In this document: one piece after another, positions 46,074 to 51,505 of the stretch
How positions within the stretch are numbered: position 1 is the first letter of the stretch
Layout: every line of letters starts with the position of its first letter
Assembly: GCA_900766185.1 (NCBI GenBank)
Contig: CAAFUL010000091.1
Coordinates: forward strand, 1-51,505
Direction: 5' to 3'
Length of the DNA stretch: 51,505 nt
Source of the DNA: an uncultured Johnsonella sp.
Lineage (GTDB): Bacteria > Bacillota > Clostridia > Lachnospirales > Lachnospiraceae
Program-made: the position numbers and the translations under genes
Notes under the pieces: generated by a model
What the model was told of the DNA's origin: nothing
What the model saw: the letters and a program-made list of their open reading frames with translations, nothing else
Databases searched by the model: none

Positions 46074-47144
46074 ATGAATTTATCTAAAAAGATGTTGGGC
46101 TGTATGTCGGTTATCGTAATCAGTTCGGTGTTGATTTTTCCAAGCTTTGCCAAAGGTGCGGCAGAGTGGAAGAAAAACGACAAGGGCTGGTGGTATGAGG
46201 AGGCGGACGGCTCCTATCCTATGAGCGCATGGAAGTACATCAACAATAAGTGGTATTATTTTGATAATATCGGTTACATGGTGGAGAACCGCTGGATAGG
46301 CAATTACTATCTTGGTTCAGACGGTGCCATGCTTGTCAGTACAAGGACTCCTGACGGATACTATGTTGATGCAAATGGCAAATGGATAGAAAGTAAAAAG
46401 CCTGTAAAGGCTCATTATGTAAGCGGAAACAGCAGATCCGGCGGCTCGGGCAGTTCAAGCAGCTCAAGTAGTTCAAGTGGATCAGGAAGCTGGGGCGGTT
46501 CAGGAGGCTCAGGCAGTTCCGGCGGTTCAGGCAGCTCAAGTGGATCGGGAAGTTCACAAGGTAGCACCGGTACCGCTTCAAATGCCGAGATGCAGGTGGT
46601 TAATGAACTTAGTGCTCAGGGATTAAGCAGCAAAGAGGCAAGACTTTACTATTTGGTAAATGAGTACAGAGAAAGTTTGGGACTTCCAAAGTTATCACTT
46701 TCAAAGTCTTTAACCCAAGTTGCAAGGACACATGTTGCAGACTCCAACGGCTACAGTCCTGAGAATCAAGTTGATGCAAGAGGTATACAAGGAAACTTAC
46801 ATAGCTGGTCAAGTAACGGAAGCTGGACACCCGTAGTATATACTTCTGACCATTATTATGCCTCTCTTATGTGGAGCAAGCCAAGAGAACTGACCTCTTA
46901 TAGCGGAAACGGATATGAGATATCCGCCGGTAGCGGAGGTTATAATTTAACTCCTGAATATGCACTCAGTTTGTGGAAGAATTCATCAGGACATAATGCC
47001 GTTATGACAACTTCAGGCAGCTGGGCAATGTTAAAGACCATGGGAGTATCAATAGACGGAGGATATGCACATATATGGTTCGGAAGTGATGCCGATCCGG
47101 CAGGTTACTATGATGTAACAGGTTATCAGGTCTTACATCCATAA
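46074..47144 (+). CDS. Secreted choline-binding-type repeat and CAP-domain protein
   Basis: 356 residues. The signal peptide MNLSKKMLGCMSVIVISSVL ends near FAKGA. Cell-wall-binding repeats of the choline-binding type follow (WKKNDKGWWYEEADGSY, WKYINNKWYYFDNIGYMV). A low-complexity Gly/Ser linker (about 120-165) leads to a CAP (SCP/PR1) domain with His/Glu/His positions visible as NLHSWSSNG, GYEISAG and NSSGHNAVM, ending AHIWFGSDADPAGYYD. CAP domains in bacteria bind small molecules or act at the surface; activity cannot be assigned. GGAGG five bases before ATG 46074 favours this start. Confidence 0.85.
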   Translation: MNLSKKMLGCMSVIVISSVLIFPSFAKGAAEWKKNDKGWWYEEADGSYPMSAWKYINNKWYYFDNIGYMVENRWIGNYYLGSDGAMLVSTRTPDGYYVDANGKWIESKKPVKAHYVSGNSRSGGSGSSSSSSSSSGSGSWGGSGGSGSSGGSGSSSGSGSSQGSTGTASNAEMQVVNELSAQGLSSKEARLYYLVNEYRESLGLPKLSLSKSLTQVARTHVADSNGYSPENQVDARGIQGNLHSWSSNGSWTPVVYTSDHYYASLMWSKPRELTSYSGNGYEISAGSGGYNLTPEYALSLWKNSSGHNAVMTTSGSWAMLKTMGVSIDGGYAHIWFGSDADPAGYYDVTGYQVLHP

Positions 47145-47176
47145 GTTTTGGGTCTTAGGTAGTTAAGTTGTATATA

Positions 47177-47256
47177 CTGATTTTTACAGAGCTTTTGTTT
47201 TTGTAAGTTGTCATGGCTAATATTTTAGCCAACTTGCAAAGCTTCCAACAAATCAG
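47177..47256. repeat. Imperfect palindrome between CAP and DegV genes
   Basis: CTGATTT (47177-47183) pairs with AAATCAG (47250-47256). Inside are GCTTT with AAAGC, AAGTTG with AACTT, and GGCTAA with TTAGCC around an ATTT loop. The structure is long enough to act as a terminator without a T tract, or as a dispersed repeat. Confidence 0.6.
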
Positions 47257-47333
47257 ATAAGCGATTTTTAAAGTGCAACATAGTAAGTTATAGTAAAATA
47301 AAGAGTATATGAAAAAGATAGGGGGCTGTAATG

Positions 47334-48218
47334 ATGAGTAAATATATTTTATCCTGTTGTTCGACCGCTGATATGCCGGCGGAATTCTATGAAGAAAAGG
47401 ATGTAAAATATCTGTGCTTTCATTTCACTATGGACGGCAAAAGTTATATGGATGATCTTGGAAAGTCTATGCCTATAGAAGAATTTTTCGAGAGAATGAA
47501 AAACGGAGCAATGCCTACCACCTCTCAGGTCAATGAAGACGAGTACAGGCAGTTTTTCAAACCTTATTTGGAAGAGGGCTTTGATATCTTGCATATATGT
47601 CTTTCAGGGGGAATCTCAGGTACTGTAAACTCACTGAAAATAGCTGTAGATGAGCTTAGTGAAGAGTATCCCGAAAGAAAGATTTTATTTATAGATTCCC
47701 TACTTGCTTCCATGGGATTCGGGCTTTTTGTAGATATGCTTGCAGACAAGAAAAATGCAGGCAGCGGTATAGATGAGTTGTATGATTATGCTATGACATT
47801 AAGATCTAATGTAAATGCATACTTTTTTTCTACAGATCTTAGCAGTTATTTAAGAGGCGGACGAATAAGCAAAACAGCATTTACGGTGGGTAAAATACTG
47901 AATATCTGTCCGCTTATGTATATGGATGAAGAAGGCAGGCTCATACCGATAGAAAAGGTAAGAACCAAGAAAAAGGTTATGGAAAGAATCGTGGAGAAGA
48001 TGCAGGAGAACGCTGTCGGGGGGGATGACTATAGCGGCAAATGCTTTGTATCACATTCGGCTTGCTATGAGGATGCAAGAAAAGTGGCTGATATGATAGA
48101 AGAAAGATTTCCTAAACTCGAAGAAAAGGTAAAGATCAATACTATAGGTACGGTCATAGGAGCTCATACCGGAGTAGGAACTGTGGCAGTGTTTTTCGTA
48201 GGTAATGGTAGAAAGTAG
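47334..48218 (+). CDS. DegV-family fatty-acid-binding protein
   Basis: 294 residues. DegV proteins bind fatty acids and, with FakA, present them for phosphorylation (FakB role) in Gram-positives. Seen: SCCSTADMP near the start in place of DSTADLP, MPTTSQVNEDEY, CLSGGISGTVNSLKI, LASMGFGLFVDM, and SSYLRGGRISKTAFTVGKIL with NICPLMYMDEEG. Two adjacent ATGs (47331, 47334) are possible starts after AGGGGG. No FakA kinase is present in the window, so substrate use cannot be checked here. Confidence 0.93.
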   Translation: MSKYILSCCSTADMPAEFYEEKDVKYLCFHFTMDGKSYMDDLGKSMPIEEFFERMKNGAMPTTSQVNEDEYRQFFKPYLEEGFDILHICLSGGISGTVNSLKIAVDELSEEYPERKILFIDSLLASMGFGLFVDMLADKKNAGSGIDELYDYAMTLRSNVNAYFFSTDLSSYLRGGRISKTAFTVGKILNICPLMYMDEEGRLIPIEKVRTKKKVMERIVEKMQENAVGGDDYSGKCFVSHSACYEDARKVADMIEERFPKLEEKVKINTIGTVIGAHTGVGTVAVFFVGNGRK

Positions 48219-48362
48219 TGTAGTGTATAGGAGAGTATGGAATAGTTTAGTGTATAAATGTTGCAAATATAGTATAAAGAGAGTATGGAATAGATAGAGT
48301 TTAAATTTGTAGAGTAGTTTATAAGAGAGCATAGAAATAGCATATTAATAGTATAAGTATAA

Positions 48363-48550
48363 GAAAACTACCTTGTTATCCAATCTTACTAAAAGACCTT
48401 TTTTAAAGTATCGTCAAATTTTACAGGCTGTAAAACTTGTTTGCTTGCCAAAAAGCGGCGAGCCAACTAAAATAGCCCTCACCTGTGAAATTTGAAACTA
48501 ACTTAAAAAAAGGTCTAAGCGTTATAAAGATTGGATAACAAGGTGTTTTC
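48363..48550. repeat. Large imperfect palindrome, about 188 bp
   Basis: The outer arms GAAAACTACCTTGTTATCCAATCTT (48363-48387, read in blocks) and its complement at 48527-48550 differ by one inserted base. Next, AGACCTTTTTTAAAGT (48394-48409) pairs with 48501-48516, and CAAATTT-ACAGG blocks (48415-48427) pair with CCTGTGAAATTTG (48482-48494). It occupies much of the 48219-48722 gap. The remainder is AT-rich short repeats of TAGTATA type (48219-48360), without a gene. TATCCAATCTTA also occurs at 7505-7516. Confidence 0.75.
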
Positions 48551-48650
48551 TTTATCCGTCATCCACCGAAACCAAAGAATTCCGGTATAGATAAGTGAGA
48601 ATTATTATCTGTTTTTATGCAATAATTTAGAGAAAGTGGCAAATCCATCG

Positions 48651-48679
48651 GTGAAAAAATGTCTTAAAAATAGTATAAT
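48651..48679 (+). promoter_or_regulatory. Promoter of the SUMF1-fold gene
   Basis: GTGAAA (48651-48656), a 17-base spacer and a perfect TATAAT (48674-48679) lie about 45 bases before the start at 48723. Confidence 0.5.
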
Positions 48680-48722
48680 ACTCATTAATATATAAATAAA
48701 GTTAAATTTACAGGTGTGAAAA

Positions 48723-49460
48723 ATGGACTTGATGAGATATGTAAAAGAAAATATGGTCTTAATTCCCAAAGGACAGGAGTTGATTAGAGACTTTGTCGAC
48801 CCGGTCAAGTGGATGAGTTCAGATTACAAAATGTCTATTCCCGGAACAAAAAAAGAAAAAATCGTTAAACAAGAACTGGCGATGATTCAATCCTTTTTAT
48901 TATTGCAGACTACCGTTACTAATGAACTATATAATTATGTAACGGATATTGACTACGATATTCAGATAAAAGATTTTCCGGTAGTAAATATAAGTTGGAT
49001 AGACGCAATTAAATTCTGCAACCTACTGTCTGCAAAACTTTCATTAGAAAAGTGCTATACATTGGATGCCGTTTCAGAAAAGATTGTATTCGATGATTCA
49101 AAAAATGGCTTTAGACTGCCAAGAGATGCGGAATGGCAATATGCCTGTAGAGGAAATATAAAAGGATATAGATACGGTGATATTGAAAGTATCGCGTGGT
49201 TTGAAGAAAATTCCGCCGGAAGATTACATGAAGTAAGGACAAAAAAAGAAAATAATTTCGGACTTTTTGATATGATTGGAAATGTTTGGGAATGGTGTTT
49301 TGATTTGTACGATGAAGAACGATATGGAAACTATCGCATTTTCAGAGGCGGTAGCTCTGCAAGCGAAAAGAGAGCCTGTGGTGTTACTTCAAGGAGAAAA
49401 AGTTTTCCGGATTTTAGAATGGATGATTTGGGATTTAGAATAGCTATAAATAAATTTTAG
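48723..49460 (+). CDS. SUMF1/FGE-fold protein without the catalytic cysteine pair
   Basis: 245 residues. Landmarks of the formylglycine-generating/SUMF1 superfamily are clear: PVVNISWIDAIKFCNLLSAK, GFRLPRDAEWQYACRG, GLFDMIGNVWEWCFDLYD and RIFRGGSSASEKRACGV ending GFRIAINKF. In true FGE the RGGS block is followed by two spaced catalytic Cys; here the first position is replaced (SSASEK) and only one Cys remains, so sulfatase activation is unlikely. Such proteins often act as binding modules or iron-independent relatives. The start is 48723 or ATG 48732, both with a weak ribosome site (AGGTG). Its codon choice has more ATT than the operons to the left, suggesting acquisition together with the ABC-F gene. 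Confidence 0.82.
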   Translation: MDLMRYVKENMVLIPKGQELIRDFVDPVKWMSSDYKMSIPGTKKEKIVKQELAMIQSFLLLQTTVTNELYNYVTDIDYDIQIKDFPVVNISWIDAIKFCNLLSAKLSLEKCYTLDAVSEKIVFDDSKNGFRLPRDAEWQYACRGNIKGYRYGDIESIAWFEENSAGRLHEVRTKKENNFGLFDMIGNVWEWCFDLYDEERYGNYRIFRGGSSASEKRACGVTSRRKSFPDFRMDDLGFRIAINKF

Positions 49461-49497
49461 GATATTGATATATTATACTTAAGAGAAGGAGCGGCTT

Positions 49498-49746
49498 ATG
49501 AAAGAATTATTGTTTGATACAGGTTTGTTTTATGTTTTTTTGTTGTTTGCACTTGGAATTGCTGTATTGTCGGTCAATGATTTATTGTCGGTCAGAAAGA
49601 AAAAGCCCTTACTTCTTCGGTTTTGGAAGATAATATTTTTAGTTCCTATGTATCTTATTAATATGCTGCTTTTTGATAATGTCAACTTTTCCAACGCAGT
49701 TTTAAAAGAGCTTTCAAAAGAAGAGGATTGGGCTAAAAAGGATTAA
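49498..49746 (+). CDS. Small membrane protein
   Basis: 82 residues with two hydrophobic helices (LFYVFLLFALGIAVLSVNDLL and FWKIIFLVPMYLINMLLF) separated by a basic loop (SVRKKKPLL), and an acidic/basic end (SKEEDWAKKD). A good GAAGGAG precedes the start. It sits between the SUMF1-fold gene and the ABC-F gene in the presumed accessory island. No family is recognised. Confidence 0.55.
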   Translation: MKELLFDTGLFYVFLLFALGIAVLSVNDLLSVRKKKPLLLRFWKIIFLVPMYLINMLLFDNVNFSNAVLKELSKEEDWAKKD

Positions 49747-49770
49747 GTTTCGAGGAGATATTATAACGGA

Positions 49771-49806
49771 ATGTTTTGGCTTTTATTATTGTTCTTAATA
49801 GTGTGA
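49771..49806 (+). CDS. Possible leader peptide ahead of the ABC-F gene
   Basis: ATG 49771 opens an 11-residue hydrophobic peptide (MFWLLLLFLIV) ending at TGA 49804-49806, 39 bases before the ABC-F start. GAGGAG lies 13 bases upstream, which is rather far. ABC-F resistance genes are often controlled by ribosome stalling on such leaders. An alternative is the decayed 5' end of a small membrane protein, because hydrophobic coding continues past the stop in the same frame (FGLLLIIKV). Low confidence. Confidence 0.3.
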   Translation: MFWLLLLFLIV

Positions 49807-49845
49807 TTTGGATTACTGTTAATTATAAAAGTGAGGTGATATTTT

Positions 49846-51324
49846 ATGTCGGTAATTAAAATTGAAAATCTTACTTTCTCATATTATGGATATGTAAAAC
49901 CGGTATTTGAAAATATATCATTTTCATTTGATACAAACTGGAAAACAGGGTTGATAGGGAGAAACGGAGTCGGTAAGTCAACTCTATTTAAACTACTTCT
50001 AAACCAAGAAGTTTATCAAGGAAAAATAAGTAAAAGTGTTGACTTTATTAAATTTCCGCCAAATATAATTGATACTTCAAAATTAGGTATTGAGTTATAT
50101 AAAGAACTGGTATCAGACGAGGAAGAATGGAAATTATTCAGAGAACTTAATTTGCTGAGTGTAGATGATAATCTTGTTTACAGAGAGTTTGAGAAGCTTT
50201 CTAAAGGAGAACAAACAAAAATCCTTTTAGCTACTTTATTTACAAAGGAAGCCGGATTTTTACTTATTGATGAACCGACAAACCATTTAGATATGGACGG
50301 AAGAAAAATTGTAAGTGAATATCTGAAAGGTAAAAAAGGTTTTTTGCTTATATCTCATGACCGAGATTTTTTAGATGGCTGTATCAACCATGTTATTTCT
50401 ATTAACAGAAACTCTATTGATGTGCAATCAGGAAACTTTACATCGTGGTATGAAAATAAAGTACTGAAAGACCAATTTGAAATCAATCAAAATGAGAAGT
50501 TAAAAAAAGATATTAAACGATTAAAAGAATCTGCAAGACAAAGTCAAATTTGGTCCGATAAAATCGAAAATACTAAAAATGGCGTAAAAGTGTCCGGTGT
50601 AAAACCGGACAAGGGGCATATCGGACATCAGTCAGCCAAAATGATGAAGAAATCAAAGAATTTAGAGAAAAGACAAAACAAGGCAATAGAGAAGAAACAA
50701 AACTTATTAAAAGATATTGACACAAAGGAAAGCCTATTACTACATTCACTACAGCATCATAAGGATACTTTAATAGCAGCTGATAATTTATCATCATATT
50801 ACGAAGAAAAACAGGTATTAAATACTGTAAGTTTTAAAATAAAACAAGGCGATATAGTAGCTATATACGGTTGTAACGGCAGTGGGAAATCAACCTTGAT
50901 TAAAATTTTGTTGGGCTTACATCGTGAGTATATCGGTGAAATAAAATCAGCAAGTAATTTGAAGATATCGTATATACCTCAAGATACATCTGATTTGACA
51001 GGAAGCTTAAATGAGTATATTCGTAAGCAAAATGTTGATGAAACATTGTGTAAAACAATTCTTAGAAAATTAGATTTTTCAAGAGAATTATTTGAAATGG
51101 ATATGAAGAATTATAGCGATGGACAAAAAAAGAAAGTTTTAATTGCTGTAAGTTTGTCAAAACCGGCTCATTTATTTGTTTGGGACGAACCGCTGAATTA
51201 CATAGATGTAATATCAAGAATACAGATTGAGGAAATTATAAAAGAAGCAAAGCCGACACTGATATTTGTAGAACATGATAAGCGATTTGTAGAAGATATA
51301 GCCAATAAGGTCATACAATTATAA
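49846..51324 (+). CDS. ABC-F ribosomal protection protein, Lsa-type
   Basis: 492 residues, two ABC domains and no membrane segments, the size of the Lsa family. NBD1: GRNGVGKST, signature LSKGEQTK, LLIDEPTNHLD, SHDRDF. The helical interdomain linker (about 205-310) reaches the ribosome; it contains QSAKMMKKSKNLEKR, similar in place to the RAARVMKRSKHI of LsaA. NBD2: GCNGSGKST, YSDGQKKKVL, and FVWDEPLNYIDV, closely like the WDEPLNYLDV of Lsa proteins. The family displaces lincosamides, streptogramin A and pleuromutilins from the ribosome. Whether this protein does so cannot be read from sequence. GAGGTG precedes the start. It is flanked by large palindromes and its codon use differs from the core, consistent with transfer. 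Confidence 0.87.
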   Translation: MSVIKIENLTFSYYGYVKPVFENISFSFDTNWKTGLIGRNGVGKSTLFKLLLNQEVYQGKISKSVDFIKFPPNIIDTSKLGIELYKELVSDEEEWKLFRELNLLSVDDNLVYREFEKLSKGEQTKILLATLFTKEAGFLLIDEPTNHLDMDGRKIVSEYLKGKKGFLLISHDRDFLDGCINHVISINRNSIDVQSGNFTSWYENKVLKDQFEINQNEKLKKDIKRLKESARQSQIWSDKIENTKNGVKVSGVKPDKGHIGHQSAKMMKKSKNLEKRQNKAIEKKQNLLKDIDTKESLLLHSLQHHKDTLIAADNLSSYYEEKQVLNTVSFKIKQGDIVAIYGCNGSGKSTLIKILLGLHREYIGEIKSASNLKISYIPQDTSDLTGSLNEYIRKQNVDETLCKTILRKLDFSRELFEMDMKNYSDGQKKKVLIAVSLSKPAHLFVWDEPLNYIDVISRIQIEEIIKEAKPTLIFVEHDKRFVEDIANKVIQL

Positions 51325-51349
51325 ATGGAATAAATGATGGTATGTCTAT

Positions 51350-51503
51350 CACATAAACCGTTACAAACATATCTTGCCTTGGACACGCTCTCGCTAACTT
51401 CGCCTCGCAGCGGTACTAAGCTTTATCTTCGCCTGACGGCTTGATAAAACAAGTACCGGCGGTCTCAGATTGTCCTTGGCAAGATAGTTTAACGGTTTAT
51501 GTG
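51350..51503. repeat. Large imperfect palindrome at the right edge
   Basis: CACATAAACCGTTA (51350-51363) is the exact reverse complement of TAACGGTTTATGTG (51490-51503). The next blocks ATCTTGCC..GGACA and TGTCC..GGCAAGAT also pair, as do CGGTAC..CTTTATC with GATAAAAC..GTACCG closer to the centre. It lies 25 bases after the ABC-F stop and mirrors the palindrome at 48363-48550. The window ends two bases later, so an extension cannot be excluded. Confidence 0.8.
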
Positions 51504-51505
51504 CC

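Noticed and set aside
48723..49460. Formylglycine-generating enzyme (sulfatase activator)
   Set aside because: The two spaced catalytic cysteines after the RGGS block are missing and no sulfatase gene is nearby.
11581..51358. Identical 16-mer TGTCTATCACATAAAC at 11581-11596 and 51343-51358 as mobile element ends
   Set aside because: One match of this length between AT-rich positions is within chance for a window of this size, and flanking bases differ. It is only suggestive beside the palindromes.
1..51505. CRISPR arrays, rRNA or tRNA genes, transposases
   Set aside because: No regularly spaced direct repeats, no cloverleaf or rRNA landmarks, and no transposase or integrase motifs were seen on either strand.

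Overview
The window looks like chromosome from a low-GC, Gram-positive anaerobe of the Clostridia, probably a Lachnospiraceae member. Supporting signs are the AT-rich coding with heavy ATA/AGA use, strong GGAGG-type ribosome binding sites, lipoboxes and sortase-free surface proteins, a DegV protein, a BMP-type nucleoside ABC importer, and a choline-binding-type/CAP surface protein. This placement is inference from sequence style and gene content only. No rRNA, tRNA, CRISPR array or transposase was seen.

Layout. 1-817: a palindromic repeat, then a long structured leader. The leader holds a cobalamin-type riboswitch (258-372) and a second three-way-junction element whose closing stem competes with a terminator (518-598). 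No B12 gene follows; the next gene is a water-forming NADH oxidase (818-2158) with its own promoter. 2602-11439: a nucleoside uptake and breakdown operon made of a BMP lipoprotein, a double-NBD ATPase, two permeases, a divergent pseudouridine-5'-phosphate glycosidase, a PfkB sugar/nucleoside kinase and an unusual tandem ADP-ribosylglycohydrolase whose second half has lost metal ligands.

11985-29231 is the most interesting part: ten consecutive plus-strand genes. They encode a secreted/anchored vWA protein, a 1147-residue tubulin/FtsZ-like GTPase, two uncharacterised proteins, a zinc-ribbon TRAFAC-type GTPase, a GAP1-like GTPase-associated protein, a protein-kinase-like protein that lacks key catalytic residues, a Sel1-like membrane protein and two polytopic membrane proteins. 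It resembles the vWA + tubulin-like + GTPase membrane-remodelling system predicted by comparative genomics, here extended with GAP1, pseudokinase and membrane partners. Long palindromes lie in the leaders of its first three genes.

29291-40361 is housekeeping: a cysteine desulfurase (minus strand) facing DUF1189-mnmA (tRNA 2-thiolation), a lipoprotein SH3-amidase, then tkt, a purF paralogue without the catalytic cysteine, ung, uppP and an RlmD-type methyltransferase, closed by a strong terminator. 40592-48218 is envelope-related: an MMPL/RND exporter overlapping a giant GLUG/coiled-coil surface protein, a cell-wall-binding CAP protein and a DegV protein.

48363-51505 looks like an accessory island between two large imperfect palindromes. 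It carries a SUMF1-fold protein lacking the FGE cysteine pair, a small membrane protein and an Lsa-type ABC-F ribosome protection protein with a possible leader peptide.
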